A stretch of 64,000 bases of DNA from Winogradskyella schleiferi (GCF_013394655.1 NZ_CP053351.1:1488001-1552000), one strand, 5' to 3'; positions 1 through 8,972 are shown, numbered from the stretch's first letter. Made by a program: numbers and translations. The notes: generated by a model not told the origin, from the letters alone.

Positions 1-1
1 C

Positions 2-1522
2 GTTAATCCTGAAGGGCCAGACGGCAAACCAGATCCAATGGGTTCTGCCAAGGATGTAAGGGAAACGTTTGGTAGAATGGCAATGAACGATGAAGAAACG
101 GTAGCTTTAATTGCAGGCGGACATACGTTTGGTAAAGCGCATGGTGCTGCAGATCCGAATGAATATGTTGGCGCAGAGCCTCATGGTTCGCCGATTGAAG
201 ATATGAGTATGGGATGGAAGAATTCATTTAATAGTGGTGTTTTGGATGATGTTATTACCAGTGGTATCGAAGGTGCATGGACACCGCATCCAACACGTTG
301 GGACAATGAATATTTTGATGTTTTATTAAACAAAGAATGGGAATTAGTAAAAAGTCCAGCTGGTGCCCACCAATGGACACCAACGGCTGATTCTAATGCG
401 CCAATGGCACCAAAAGCTGGTGACGCTAATGGCAGACAAGCGCTGATGATGACTACTGCAGATATTGCTTTAAAAACAGACCCTGCATATCTGGAAATTT
501 CAAAACGTTTCCATAAAGATCATAAAGCCTTTGAAGATGCGTTTGCCAGAGCTTGGTACAAGCTAACACATAGAGATATGGGACCAATAGATCGTTATTT
601 AGGACCAGAAGTACCAAGTGAGGAATTAATTTGGCAAGATCCAATTCCGAAAGTGGATTATAATCTAAGTGATGCTGATATTTCGTCTTTAAAGCAAATG
701 CTAATGGACTCTGGTTTGTCAATTTCAGAACTAGTAAGAACAGCTTGGGCTTCGGCTTCAACTTATAGAAACTCTGACAAAAGAGGTGGCGCTAATGGTG
801 CACGTTTACGCTTAGAGCCACAACGCAGCTGGAAAGTAAATAATCCTGAAGAACTGGATAAAGTATTGAAAGTACTTTCCGACATTCAATCTAAATTTGA
901 TGGAACGATTTCTATGGCCGATTTAATAGTATTGGCAGGTACAGTTGGTGTTGAAGAAGCAGCCAAGAAAGCAGGTCATAACATTTCTGTGCCATTTTCA
1001 CAGGGTAGAGGTGATGCGTCACAAGAGCAAACGGATATTGAGCAATTTAATTATTTGAAACCTCTTGGTGATGGTTTTAGAAATTACCAAAATGCGAATA
1101 TGGATATCAAAGCTGAAGATCTTTTGATTGACAAGGCGAACTTGATGTCACTTTCAATTCCAGAAATGACCGTTTTAGTAGGAGGTATGCGTGTGTTGGG
1201 AGCAAATTATGATGGCTCTAGACATGGTGTGTTTACGGATAACGTAGGAAGCTTAACCAATGATTTCTTTAAAAATCTATTAGATTTATCAATCACTTGG
1301 AAAGCCGCCACATCAGAAGAAAAAGAATTTATAGGTCGTGACCGTAAAACAGGAGCGATGAAATTCTCAGCCACAAGAGCAGATTTAATCTTTGGTTCTA
1401 ACTCGGAATTAAGAGCCGTTTGTGAAGTTTACGGCGCAAATGATGGCGAAGAAAAATTTGTTAAGGATTTTGTTGCCGCTTGGACTAAAGTGATGAATGC
1501 TGATCGTTTTGATTTGAAGTAA
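2..1522 (+). CDS. katG: catalase-peroxidase KatG, 5'-truncated by window edge
   Basis: Bifunctional haem enzyme that decomposes H2O2 (catalase) and oxidises organic donors (peroxidase). The frame is open from base 2, so the start lies outside the window; about 506 residues are present of the roughly 730-750 usual for KatG. The first visible residues, VNPEGPDG, directly follow the position of the Tyr in the Met-Tyr-Trp adduct. The proximal haem ligand lies in [11 protein letters not shown]. The second, non-haem-binding peroxidase-like domain follows and runs to the normal C-terminus. A hairpin terminator lies just downstream. The nearby peroxiredoxin and thioredoxin genes make this an oxidative-stress neighbourhood, though they are on the other strand. 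Identification is secure. Confidence 0.97.
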   Translation, partial: VNPEGPDGKPDPMGSAKDVRETFGRMAMNDEETVALIAGGHTFGKAHGAADPNEYVGAEPHGSPIEDMSMGWKNSFNSGVLDDVITSGIEGAWTPHPTRWDNEYFDVLLNKEWELVKSPAGAHQWTPTADSNAPMAPKAGDANGRQALMMTTADIALKTDPAYLEISKRFHKDHKAFEDAFARAWYKLTHRDMGPIDRYLGPEVPSEELIWQDPIPKVDYNLSDADISSLKQMLMDSGLSISELVRTAWASASTYRNSDKRGGANGARLRLEPQRSWKVNNPEELDKVLKVLSDIQSKFDGTISMADLIVLAGTVGVEEAAKKAGHNISVPFSQGRGDASQEQTDIEQFNYLKPLGDGFRNYQNANMDIKAEDLLIDKANLMSLSIPEMTVLVGGMRVLGANYDGSRHGVFTDNVGSLTNDFFKNLLDLSITWKAATSEEKEFIGRDRKTGAMKFSATRADLIFGSNSELRAVCEVYGANDGEEKFVKDFVAAWTKVMNADRFDLK

Positions 1523-1544
1523 TTATTTGATTAATAGCAATTAG

Positions 1545-1576
1545 AAAAGGTGATTCAGGAATGGATCACCTTTTTT
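1545..1576 (+). terminator. Rho-independent terminator after katG
   Basis: A 10-bp stem (AAAAGGTGAT at 1545-1554 pairing with ATCACCTTTT at 1565-1574) with a 10-base loop runs into a T tract, 22 bases after the katG stop. Confidence 0.85.
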
Positions 1577-1826
1577 ATAATTGTTACTAAAAAGAAGTAA
1601 CGGATTCTTTAAAGTTTTCATGCGTGTCTTGTCCTAAAATAGGACTATTTGCCTTCAAGTTCGTGATTATTTTTCCTCAATAAAATCACATAGTAAAAAG
1701 GGTGATAAGATGCTCGTATTAGCCAGCTTTAGCATTTAGTCATACATGTTATTTGTGGGCTTACCTCTTAAGTGAATTTTTGAAAATGAAGAAAAGAGTT
1801 TTTGAAAATTTTTGATATGCTAATCG
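1577..1826. other. gene-free gap between convergent genes
   Basis: About 250 bases between the katG terminator and the 3' end of the AraC-type regulator. I see no ORF of note, no RNA gene and no repeat related to the families found elsewhere in the window. Confidence 0.5.
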
Positions 1827-2912
1827 TTACTTGTTATATTTTGACGGTAAGACACCATAAGCTTCGTAAAAACATTTTGAAAAATAAGTTGGACTACTGA
1901 AACCAGTTTGATATGCAATTTCAGAAATGTTTGATGTTTGTTTTTCTAATAATTCAAGAGCTTTAATTAATCTATACTCTTTTAAAAAACTAATTGGAGA
2001 TTTCCCGATTATAGAAATCATAGTTCGGTATAGTTTTGATTTACTTAAGCCTAAACCTTTACAAAAATCTAAAGCACTAGTCCCTGTGTCATTCCAAACA
2101 ATATTAGTGTATTCGAATAAATTTATTATAAATTCCTTTTCAATAACAGTTAATGATTTAACGCCGTTTATATTAATCGGATTGTTTTGATTTTCACTTT
2201 CATATAGATCTTTTACTTCTGGTGACAGTAATATTTTGCCATTAATTGCATAGCACAAATAATTAGCTTCTTTTATAGTATCCTCAAAAATACTTTCATT
2301 TTCAGTTACAGGAATACCTGCACTTATACCTATGTTAAATTCTAAATCTGGTGTAATCACACAATTATATAATTCTTGAATTTTAATAGCACTATCGACG
2401 GCATTTGTAACACTAGTAAAAGACGTTAAAAATGAATTCGCTTCTTGCTTGACAACACGTCCATTTTGATTATTAACAATATTTATTATTGATTTATTAT
2501 AACCACGAATTGCGGCACTTAAAGTTTCTATATTTTTAGTTCTTAAAACACGTTTTTTAATGTTAATAACCATTAATGTTCTAAAAGCTGAATCGTTAAT
2601 AATGTTGAGTTTTGTGTTTTGTGATTTTTCAGGATCTTCAATACGACCTAAAAAAGATTCAACTAGGGTATCATTAACTTCTATGATACGTTGTGGAACA
2701 GCTCCATGTGATTTTTCATGGAGTTCTTTTATAGCTTGTTCATTTGGAGCTTCTATTAAACAAAATGCTGTTTGTCGTCGCTCATCACACCAATATGTTA
2801 ACCCGCGACAATTGTATTTGTGTTCAATTTGTAAATCTGCTTGATGCATTTCTGCAACATGCGCCGCGGTTACTCCTTCAGGCAAATCATGAAAGTCCAT
2901 ATATATTGGCAT
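1827..2912 (-). CDS. three-domain regulator: DUF4242 + degenerate nucleotide-cyclase-like domain + AraC-type HTH
   Basis: 361 residues with three recognisable parts. Residues about 1-95 resemble DUF4242, the small ferredoxin-like fold of the SCO4226 nickel-binding family. Residues about 108-240 resemble a class III adenylate/guanylate cyclase domain (GRVVKQEANSFL and FNIGISAGIPV blocks). The two positions where catalytic metal-binding Asp normally sits are Asn here (N117 in LMVINI, N159 in KQEANSF), so it is probably non-catalytic. Residues about 275-361 are an AraC-family HTH (ISEIAYQTGFSSPTYFSKCF). It is predicted to be a cytoplasmic DNA-binding regulator sensing a metal or nucleotide-like ligand. 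It lies downstream of, and on the same strand as, a secreted DUF4242 protein, with a terminator between them. The domain calls come from motif reading, not a profile search. Confidence 0.8.
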   Translation of the reverse strand: MPIYMDFHDLPEGVTAAHVAEMHQADLQIEHKYNCRGLTYWCDERRQTAFCLIEAPNEQAIKELHEKSHGAVPQRIIEVNDTLVESFLGRIEDPEKSQNTKLNIINDSAFRTLMVINIKKRVLRTKNIETLSAAIRGYNKSIINIVNNQNGRVVKQEANSFLTSFTSVTNAVDSAIKIQELYNCVITPDLEFNIGISAGIPVTENESIFEDTIKEANYLCYAINGKILLSPEVKDLYESENQNNPININGVKSLTVIEKEFIINLFEYTNIVWNDTGTSALDFCKGLGLSKSKLYRTMISIIGKSPISFLKEYRLIKALELLEKQTSNISEIAYQTGFSSPTYFSKCFYEAYGVLPSKYNK

Positions 2913-2948
2913 GTGAAATAAATTTTAAGTAATATAACTATTTTAAAT

Positions 2949-2984
2949 AAGAAGCTATCACTTTTGATGTTTTGATAGCTTCTT
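2949..2984 (-). terminator. terminator after the secreted DUF4242 gene
   Basis: A perfect 12-bp stem (2949-2960 with 2973-2984) and 12-base loop lie in the 91-base gap between the DUF4242 gene and the regulator. Read on the minus strand it is followed by a T-rich stretch, so the two genes are probably separate transcripts or linked only by read-through. Confidence 0.65.
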
Positions 2985-3003
2985 AGTAAGTCTCAAAGTA
3001 TTT

Positions 3004-3381
3004 TTAAAGTTCAGCAGTTGTTGGACTAATTACAGTTTTGACTTCATTCACTGAATTTGAAGGAAAACCACCTTTTTTTGCATGCTCTTCAATTAATTCT
3101 TTATGTTCTGCTTTGTAAACACAATACACTTTATCTCCAGTAACATAACTATGCTGCCACTCAATTTTTGGTCCCATTTCTTTCAAGACTGAACATGATG
3201 TTTGAGAGATTCCTATTAATTGTTCAGCTGTTAATTCTCCAGCTCCAGGAATAATACGTTCAATTACATAAGTTTTCATAGTGTCATTGTTTTTAATTGT
3301 TGTTTGATTTTGTTTTTCTTGTGCTTGTGTATAATTGAAGGTAAACACAATTAGAACTAAAACTAATTTGATTGTTTTCAT
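3004..3381 (-). CDS. secreted DUF4242 protein (SCO4226-like, possible metal binder)
   Basis: 125 residues. A signal peptide (about 1-20, ending TQAQ) is followed by a short linker and a DUF4242 domain with the family's typical run TYVIERIIPGAGELTAEQL, a conserved Cys in SQTSCSV, the HSYVTGDKVYCVY block and a HAKKGGFP block. Members related to Streptomyces SCO4226 bind nickel; whether this one does cannot be told from sequence. The signal peptide places it outside the cytoplasm. The upstream neighbour of its terminator is a regulator that carries the same domain at its N-terminus, suggesting a common ligand. Confidence 0.82.
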   Translation of the reverse strand: MKTIKLVLVLIVFTFNYTQAQEKQNQTTIKNNDTMKTYVIERIIPGAGELTAEQLIGISQTSCSVLKEMGPKIEWQHSYVTGDKVYCVYKAEHKELIEEHAKKGGFPSNSVNEVKTVISPTTAEL

Positions 3382-3408
3382 AATAAATGTTTTTAAATAT
3401 TAATAATT

Positions 3409-3416
3409 CAAAACTA
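3409..3416 (-). promoter_or_regulatory. candidate -7 element of the secreted DUF4242 gene
   Basis: Minus-strand TAGTTTTG matches the Bacteroidota -7 consensus TAnnTTTG, 27 bases upstream of the ATG. A weaker ATTG lies about 18 bases further upstream in place of the -33 TTTG. Confidence 0.35.
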
Positions 3417-3611
3417 AAACACTTTATAATCAATCAATTATGCTTTTAGTCCAAAAAATCACAATTTTGGTTCGGTGGTTATTTTGGTTTGTAGGTAATT
3501 TTATTGCCAAAAATCCGTTACAATGACTCGTAGCAGATGCTACTGAAAAAAAATTCCGCACTTGTATACTAAGTTAGAAGATTTTCTTTATAGCTAATGT
3601 ACAATTCAAAC

Positions 3612-3644
3612 AAAAAAACCACTTTGTTTGCACAAAGTGGTTTT
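3612..3644 (-). terminator. terminator of the peroxiredoxin-thioredoxin operon
   Basis: A perfect 13-bp stem (3615-3627 with 3632-3644) and 4-base loop, 24 bases past the stop of the last gene. Read on the minus strand it continues into a T run (A run at 3612-3618 on the plus strand). Confidence 0.85.
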
Positions 3645-3667
3645 ATAAGATTATCCTTCTTTCTCAA

Positions 3668-3925
3668 TTATTTATCAATCGAACCTAAAACTCGAGACAT
3701 AAATTTATTTAATGCCTCTTTCTTAGGTGTGCCATCTTTCACCATTTTATGGACCTCAATGGCGCCATACATGTTGGAAATTAACTCGCCAATAACATCG
3801 AGTTCTTCATCTTTTAGAGAAGGAACTTCCGTTAGATTTTCAAGTGTTTCAATGGTTTCAACGATATAATCCTCGTCATTGTCTTCAATGAATTGTGTCA
3901 GATTTTTAATTACTGGTAATTTCAT
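3668..3925 (-). CDS. small conserved protein (DUF6952-like)
   Basis: 85 residues, acidic and predicted largely helical, with no signal peptide or membrane segment. It begins MKLPVIKNLTQFIE and ends MSRVLGSIDK. From memory it resembles the DUF6952 family of Bacteroidota, which travels with thioredoxin and peroxiredoxin; no function is established to my knowledge. It starts 2 bases after the thioredoxin stop, so it is almost certainly translationally coupled and part of the same peroxide-defence operon, which ends with the hairpin just downstream. A role linked to the redox pair is inference from position only. Confidence 0.8.
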   Translation of the reverse strand: MKLPVIKNLTQFIEDNDEDYIVETIETLENLTEVPSLKDEELDVIGELISNMYGAIEVHKMVKDGTPKKEALNKFMSRVLGSIDK

Positions 3926-3927
3926 CC

Positions 3928-4236
3928 TTAAAGTGCTTCTTCAACAAGTTCCTTTAAAACATCAAACTTATTAGTTTGTATTTGGCCTTTAAATTCGCCA
4001 TTTTTGAAGGTCGCAAAAGTTGGTAAATTATCTACTGTAGCCAATTTTCTACTTTCAGGAAATTTTTCAGCATCAGCAATAACAAAAGTTGCATCCTCGT
4101 TTTCTGTTGCTAATTTCTTAAATTTTGGTTTCATGATGCGGCAATTACCACACCAAGTAGCAGAATACTGTACGACAACAGTTTCGTTTTCTGCAATGAT
4201 GTCTTGTAAATTATCTTTATCTAATTCTTGGATCAT
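3928..4236 (-). CDS. thioredoxin-family protein (CGNC active site)
   Basis: 102 residues, the size of a classical cytoplasmic thioredoxin, with no signal peptide. The active site reads WCGNCRIMKP, so the usual CGPC is CGNC; the cis-Pro loop is seen at DNLPTFATF. It probably reduces the peroxiredoxin encoded immediately upstream, since both are on the same strand about 60 bases apart. The gap holds a strong palindrome that may attenuate or stabilise the transcript. The Asn in place of Pro should shift the redox potential relative to thioredoxin A, but the direction for this protein is not something sequence can settle. Confidence 0.9.
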   Translation of the reverse strand: MIQELDKDNLQDIIAENETVVVQYSATWCGNCRIMKPKFKKLATENEDATFVIADAEKFPESRKLATVDNLPTFATFKNGEFKGQIQTNKFDVLKELVEEAL

Positions 4237-4251
4237 GTTTTCGATTTATAT

Positions 4252-4282
4252 GACCTTTCAGGTTTTAGAAACCTGAAAGGTC
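4252..4282. repeat. REP-like intergenic palindrome
   Basis: A 14-bp perfect inverted repeat (GACCTTTCAGGTTT at 4252-4265 and its complement at 4269-4282) around a 3-base loop, between the peroxiredoxin and thioredoxin genes. A similar palindrome (AACCTACAAGGTTT type) occurs at 23619-23649, which points to a dispersed repeat family rather than a gene-specific terminator. Confidence 0.75.
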
Positions 4283-4295
4283 TAAGTGTTCTATT

Positions 4296-4940
4296 CTAGT
4301 TTAAGTGTGCTTTCAAATACTCACGAGTACCTTCTGCATTGGCTTTCATGGCATCTTTACCATCTTCCCAGTTTGCAGGACAAACTTCGCCTTTTTCTTG
4401 TACGTGTGTTAATGCATCGATAATTCTCAAGTATTCATTCACATTTCTACCTAACGGCATGTTGTTTACACTTTCATGCTGAATGGTTCCTTCTTCATCG
4501 ATAATGTAAGTCGCTCTATAAGTTACGTTGTCACCCTCAACAGTTAAAAGTCCTGTTTCTTCATCATATTGTTCGTTAAAAATATCGAGGATACCTAAGG
4601 CTGAAGCTAAGTTACGGTTAGAATCTGCCAAAAGCGGATACGTTACACCTTCAATTCCTCCATTGTCTTTGGAAGTGCTTAACCATGCAAAGTGAACTTC
4701 AGCAGTATCACATGATGCACCAATAACTATAGTGTTTCTTTTTTCAAACTCCCCTAAAGCAGCTTGAAAGGCGTGTAATTCTGTTGGGCAAACAAAAGTG
4801 AAATCTTTTGGATACCAGAATAATACGACTTTTTTATTGTTATTTTTCGCTTCTTCAAGAACGTTCACTTTAAAAGTGTCGCCCATGTCATTCATAGCGT
4901 TTACGTTTAAATTTGGAAATTGTCTTCCTACTAATGCCAT
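4296..4940 (-). CDS. typical 2-Cys peroxiredoxin (AhpC/Prx1 type)
   Basis: 214 residues. Reduces H2O2 and organic hydroperoxides in the cytoplasm. The peroxidatic Cys is in FTFVCPTELHAF and the resolving Cys in KGEVCPANW, so it is a typical 2-Cys enzyme. Length fits the AhpC/Prx1 group, and the extended C-terminus after the resolving Cys is present. No AhpF gene is visible, so the adjacent thioredoxin is the likely reductant. First gene of a three-gene minus-strand operon (peroxiredoxin, thioredoxin, DUF6952-like). Confidence 0.95.
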   Translation of the reverse strand: MALVGRQFPNLNVNAMNDMGDTFKVNVLEEAKNNNKKVVLFWYPKDFTFVCPTELHAFQAALGEFEKRNTIVIGASCDTAEVHFAWLSTSKDNGGIEGVTYPLLADSNRNLASALGILDIFNEQYDEETGLLTVEGDNVTYRATYIIDEEGTIQHESVNNMPLGRNVNEYLRIIDALTHVQEKGEVCPANWEDGKDAMKANAEGTREYLKAHLN

Positions 4941-4972
4941 TATATTTTGTTTTAAATGATTAATTTCTGATA

Positions 4973-5003
4973 CAAATTTAGTAAGAAGAGTAGTACTTTA
5001 AAA
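4973..5003 (-). promoter_or_regulatory. candidate promoter of the peroxiredoxin operon
   Basis: On the minus strand, TAAATTTG (4973-4980) matches the TAnnTTTG -7 box. Nineteen bases further upstream is TTTT where TTTG is expected. The spacing is canonical and the -33 box has one mismatch. It sits 32 bases upstream of the ATG. Confidence 0.5.
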
Positions 5004-5142
5004 TAGATATTGATTATGATAGCTAATAGTGAAATAGTATGTGCTAATGGCCTCAAAAAAGAGTGCTATAATTTATGAGAATGATAATTTTAGCGTGTAA
5101 AAGTTATGGACTTGGTAATGAAAGCCGGAAATGCGTTAAGAA

Positions 5143-6618
5143 TTAAACGTTCTGTTTTGTTAACATTTTTATTTTAATTCTGAAGGCAGCGAAAACTAGA
5201 GTTGTAAATGGACTTAACCAATTGAATATGGCATAGACAAAATAATCTGCTACGCTAACGCCTAAAACACCACTTTGGTAAGCACCACAAGTATTCCAAG
5301 GAATAAGAACCGAGGTCACTGTACCAGAATCCTCTAATGTTCGACTTAAATTTTCAGGGGCTAAACCTTTATCCTCATAGGCTTTTTTAAACATTTTCCC
5401 TGGAATGACGATGGCTAAATATTGATCTGATGCAATCACATTCAGACCCAAGCAACTAAGCACGGTACTTGCAAATAGTCCGAAGATGGTTGAGGCGATG
5501 GAAAGCAAAGCTTTGGTTATACGAGCTAAAGCGCCAATGCCATCCATAATACCGCCAAATACCATGGCACAAATAATTAAGAAGATTGTCCATAGCATGC
5601 CGTTCATTCCACCAGAGGAGAATAGGTCATTTAATTTCTCATTATCAGTTGCAATAGATGTATCGGTTAAGATGGAATTTAAAATGGCAGAAAAACTTGA
5701 ATCCGACAATGTCTTTAAAACTTCAGGTTGGAAAATTAGTGCAAAAATAGCAGCTAATATCGTTCCTGCGGCCAATGCAACTAGAGGTTTAGTTTTTAAA
5801 AGGATAAGTAATATTACAGCAGCAGGAACTAAAAAAAGCCAAGCACTTGTATTAAAGGTTTCATCTATTGAGGTCAATAAATTACTAATATCTGCATTAC
5901 CAGTTGGCGCAATTGAAGCGCTAATAATTGCGAAAACAATTAACGTCACTATTATAGTAGGTATTGTTGTAAGTGCCATGTATCTAATGTGCGTGAACAA
6001 ATCCGTACCAGCCATAGCAGGCGCTAAATTTGTGGTATCACTCAAGGGTGACATTTTATCTCCAAAATAGGCACCAGAAATTACAGCTCCAGCGATCATG
6101 CCTGAATTGATACCTAATGCTGTTCCTATGCCAACCAAAGCAATACCAACAGTTGCAGAAGTGGTCCACGAACTGCCAGTAGCAATAGAAATTACTGCTG
6201 CTATAATCACAGATGCAGGTAAGAATATTCCTGGACTTAGAACTTGCAAGCCATAATAAACCATTGCGGGAATCACACCGCTCACTAACCAAGTTCCTGC
6301 CAAAGCACCAACTAAAAACAAAATCATGATAGGTACAAATACACTTTTCAAGTTTTCCCAAACTTCCTCGAGCATTGTTTTTACAGTGGTTTTATTAAAA
6401 AAACCAACAACAGCTGCAACAGCTCCTCCTAATAATAATATAATTTGATTGGTATAGGTGCCAAACCATTCTTGTCCTTCAACAAAAAAGATGTTATAAG
6501 ATAGTAAACCCATTAATATAACAACAGGAATAAGCGCTTCTGTAAGATTAAGCTCTTTATTGTCAATAATGTGTTGATCTTCTATATTAATCTCAGAGCG
6601 GTTATCATTGTCTTGCAT
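5143..6618 (-). CDS. nhaC: NhaC-family Na+/H+ antiporter
   Basis: 491 residues with about a dozen hydrophobic helices after a short charged N-terminus; inner membrane. NhaC-type signatures include ATGSSWTTSATVGIAL near residue 145 and the GAYFGDKMSPLSDTTNLAPAMAGTDLFTH type block near 185. Also present are ASDQYLAIVIPGKMF and LEDSGTVTSVLIPWNTCGAYQ near the C-terminus, the latter typical of NhaC/ArsB-superfamily carriers. Predicted to exchange Na+ (in some relatives malate-lactate or organic acids) for H+. Stands alone: about 200 bases from the peroxiredoxin gene and 639 bases from the divergent secreted protein. Start ATG is supported by the hydrophilic N-terminus typical of the family. Confidence 0.92.
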   Translation of the reverse strand: MQDNDNRSEINIEDQHIIDNKELNLTEALIPVVILMGLLSYNIFFVEGQEWFGTYTNQIILLLGGAVAAVVGFFNKTTVKTMLEEVWENLKSVFVPIMILFLVGALAGTWLVSGVIPAMVYYGLQVLSPGIFLPASVIIAAVISIATGSSWTTSATVGIALVGIGTALGINSGMIAGAVISGAYFGDKMSPLSDTTNLAPAMAGTDLFTHIRYMALTTIPTIIVTLIVFAIISASIAPTGNADISNLLTSIDETFNTSAWLFLVPAAVILLILLKTKPLVALAAGTILAAIFALIFQPEVLKTLSDSSFSAILNSILTDTSIATDNEKLNDLFSSGGMNGMLWTIFLIICAMVFGGIMDGIGALARITKALLSIASTIFGLFASTVLSCLGLNVIASDQYLAIVIPGKMFKKAYEDKGLAPENLSRTLEDSGTVTSVLIPWNTCGAYQSGVLGVSVADYFVYAIFNWLSPFTTLVFAAFRIKIKMLTKQNV

Positions 6619-7257
6619 TTTACTTCAGTTTAGTTCTGTAATGTTACGATTTTGTGATACCAATTGCAAATAGCTAATAGGATTCTAAAAAGTAGCACGA
6701 ATTATATTTATCAATAAGCTTATGAGTAGTGATGCTATGCCTATCACAATTAGTTTCATCTCAATTGATTTCTTCTCGTTTTCGGTTAAGAACAAAAAGT
6801 CAAGATGTGTTCAAAAGATGATTTGAATAATTAGCACCAAATGCTAAATAGCGTCGTATTCAGCATTATCACATCTATAAATAATTCAACATAATATTGA
6901 GGAAATGAAATTTAAAACCTTAATAACTAACAATTTAATTATAGAATTGTTAAAAATATATTCATGTTTCGTATAAACTCACCACTACATTAACACAACA
7001 TATCAGTTATTTAAATAATTACTTAATGAGATAACTAAGTTTTTCTAATTGTAAAGTCCTTTAAAATCAGGATGTATTGGTACTCATGAACATAATCTAA
7101 GAACTGTATGGTTCTTATGCCTTTTTTAAATAGCCAAACGTATATTCTTGTTATATCTTACATAAGTTATGAATTGCTATGCGTAAGTTATTTTATGACA
7201 TAATTATTATTCCAAAAATTAAAATTTAATCCTCCTCAAAAACCAAATGATTCAGCT
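6619..7257. other. 639-base divergent intergenic region
   Basis: Separates nhaC (minus) from the repeat-rich secreted protein (plus). It is A+T-rich with no ORF longer than a few dozen codons that looks real, no tRNA fold and no copy of the window's repeat families. It presumably holds both promoters, but I found no full TTTG-N19-TAnnTTTG match for either gene. Confidence 0.5.
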
Positions 7258-8934
7258 ATGAAATCAATTATAAAATTTTCATTCTTAATACTGTTTACAT
7301 TTGCATTAAATGCACAGGTAGGTATAGGTACAACTACTCCTAATGGAGCTCTCGAAATAACGTCGACAACAGATGGTTTACTGATACCAAGAGTTGCTTT
7401 AACAGATTTAACAACATTAACAGTCGCAACACCTACTGAATCTGAAATTGTATTTAACACCACAAGTAATGGTACGGTAGAACCAGGTTATTACTACCTA
7501 GCAGATATCTCAGGTACATTAACTTGGGTAAGATTTGGTGGTAGTGGTTGGCTTCTAGATGGTAATCCTACTGTAACAGCTGTTAATTTTTTGGGTTCTA
7601 TAAACGACGCAGACGTTGCTTTTAGAAGATTCAATTTACCAGCTGGAAAAATTGGATCAACAAATACATCTTTTGGTGTTGGTGCCTTAGAAGTGAATAC
7701 GAATACAAACAATGTTGCATTTGGGACAAACGCTTTAGGATCTAGTATTAATGGTGTAGAAAGCGTTGCTATAGGAAGTAATGCCCTATCTGGTTCTACC
7801 GCTGCTGGCCCTAATGCTTTTTCAGGATATGCCAATATTGCAATAGGGTATAATACGCTCACTAATTTAAATCCTGGAAATGATAATGTTGCCGTAGGCT
7901 ATCAAGCTCTTCAAAATAATATCGCCAGTCAAGCTACTGGTACTGGAAATAGAAATATTGGAATAGGTTATAGAGCGGGACAAAATAACCGAGCAACTGG
8001 ATTTATTGCGATTGGTTATGAAGCAGGTGTTGGCAATAGAGCTCCAAATAATATCGCTATCGGTACAAATACTTTAGACAATCACTTAGATCCAGCTTCA
8101 GACCGTAATATAGCTATTGGGACAGATGCTATGGGCACTGGCTCTGTTGTGTCACAAACGGTTTCAAAGAATGTTGTTTTAGGTTATCAAGCTGGTCAGT
8201 CCATAACATCAATTAATAATGTAGCTATCGGTGATCAGGCAGGATTAGCGCTAGGAGGAGGAGAGTCTAATATTGCTATTGGTACTGCTACTATGGTTCA
8301 AGGTGGTGGTTCCGCATTTAATGTGGCCATTGGTGTAGATGCTATGTTTAATTATACAGGTGGTAGTAACGTGTCAATAGGTTACAGAGCTAATCAATTT
8401 AATGGAAGTGGAAATCAGAGTGTGGCTATTGGTCATAGTGCTAGTACGGCTGACCGAACAAATTCAATAGCTATTGGTTATCAGGCAACTGCTTCTGCGG
8501 ATTATGAAATACGCTTAGGTAATAACGCTATTACTCAAGTCATAACGTCTGGTATTGTTAATGCACCGAGTTTTTTGGCAACTGGAACGAGCACAGCATA
8601 CGCCGATTATGTTTTTCAAGATTACTATAGCGGAATGTCTGAAATTAAGTCTGATTATAAATTCAATACATTAGAAAAGGCAGAAGCGTTTGTGATTAAA
8701 AACGGTCATTTACCTGGTGTAAAATCGTTTGCCGAAGTTATGGAGAATGGCTTCAAATTAGAACTTACAGAAGCTACTATTACAAATTTGGAGAAATTAG
8801 AAGAGCAATTTCTATATATAACTGAGCTGAATAAGAAAATAAAAACACAAGAAAATACGATAAGCACACAAGATGAAAAAATAAAAGCTCTTGAAGCGCG
8901 TTTAGACAGAATAGAAAAGCTTTTAGATAAATAA
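7258..8934 (+). CDS. secreted YadA-head-like repeat protein with C-terminal coiled coil
   Basis: 558 residues. Signal peptide about 1-20 (ending LNAQ), then the VGIGTTTPNGALEI block common at the start of Bacteroidota fibre-like surface proteins. Residues about 145-412 contain some 16 copies of a 14-25-residue unit with core xVAIGxxAL, the left-handed beta-roll unit of YadA-type trimeric adhesin heads. Residues about 430-490 form a conserved block (ADYVFQDYYSG, GHLPGVKSFAEV) often seen at the end of such proteins. The last 60 residues form a heptad-rich coiled coil. There is no YadA membrane anchor and no obvious T9SS sorting domain, so surface attachment is unexplained. Probably a trimeric extracellular fibre or adhesin; single gene with its own terminator. 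Confidence 0.82.
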   Translation: MKSIIKFSFLILFTFALNAQVGIGTTTPNGALEITSTTDGLLIPRVALTDLTTLTVATPTESEIVFNTTSNGTVEPGYYYLADISGTLTWVRFGGSGWLLDGNPTVTAVNFLGSINDADVAFRRFNLPAGKIGSTNTSFGVGALEVNTNTNNVAFGTNALGSSINGVESVAIGSNALSGSTAAGPNAFSGYANIAIGYNTLTNLNPGNDNVAVGYQALQNNIASQATGTGNRNIGIGYRAGQNNRATGFIAIGYEAGVGNRAPNNIAIGTNTLDNHLDPASDRNIAIGTDAMGTGSVVSQTVSKNVVLGYQAGQSITSINNVAIGDQAGLALGGGESNIAIGTATMVQGGGSAFNVAIGVDAMFNYTGGSNVSIGYRANQFNGSGNQSVAIGHSASTADRTNSIAIGYQATASADYEIRLGNNAITQVITSGIVNAPSFLATGTSTAYADYVFQDYYSGMSEIKSDYKFNTLEKAEAFVIKNGHLPGVKSFAEVMENGFKLELTEATITNLEKLEEQFLYITELNKKIKTQENTISTQDEKIKALEARLDRIEKLLDK

Positions 8935-8972
8935 AATTAGATAAATAAAATAAATTTTATTATAGCATAAAG

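Noticed and set aside
1827..2912. Active adenylate cyclase activity for the regulator
   Set aside because: Both metal-binding Asp positions are Asn.
5486..6070. 194-codon plus-strand frame inside nhaC
   Set aside because: Mirror of a membrane-protein gene; hydrophobic codons on one strand give long open frames on the other.
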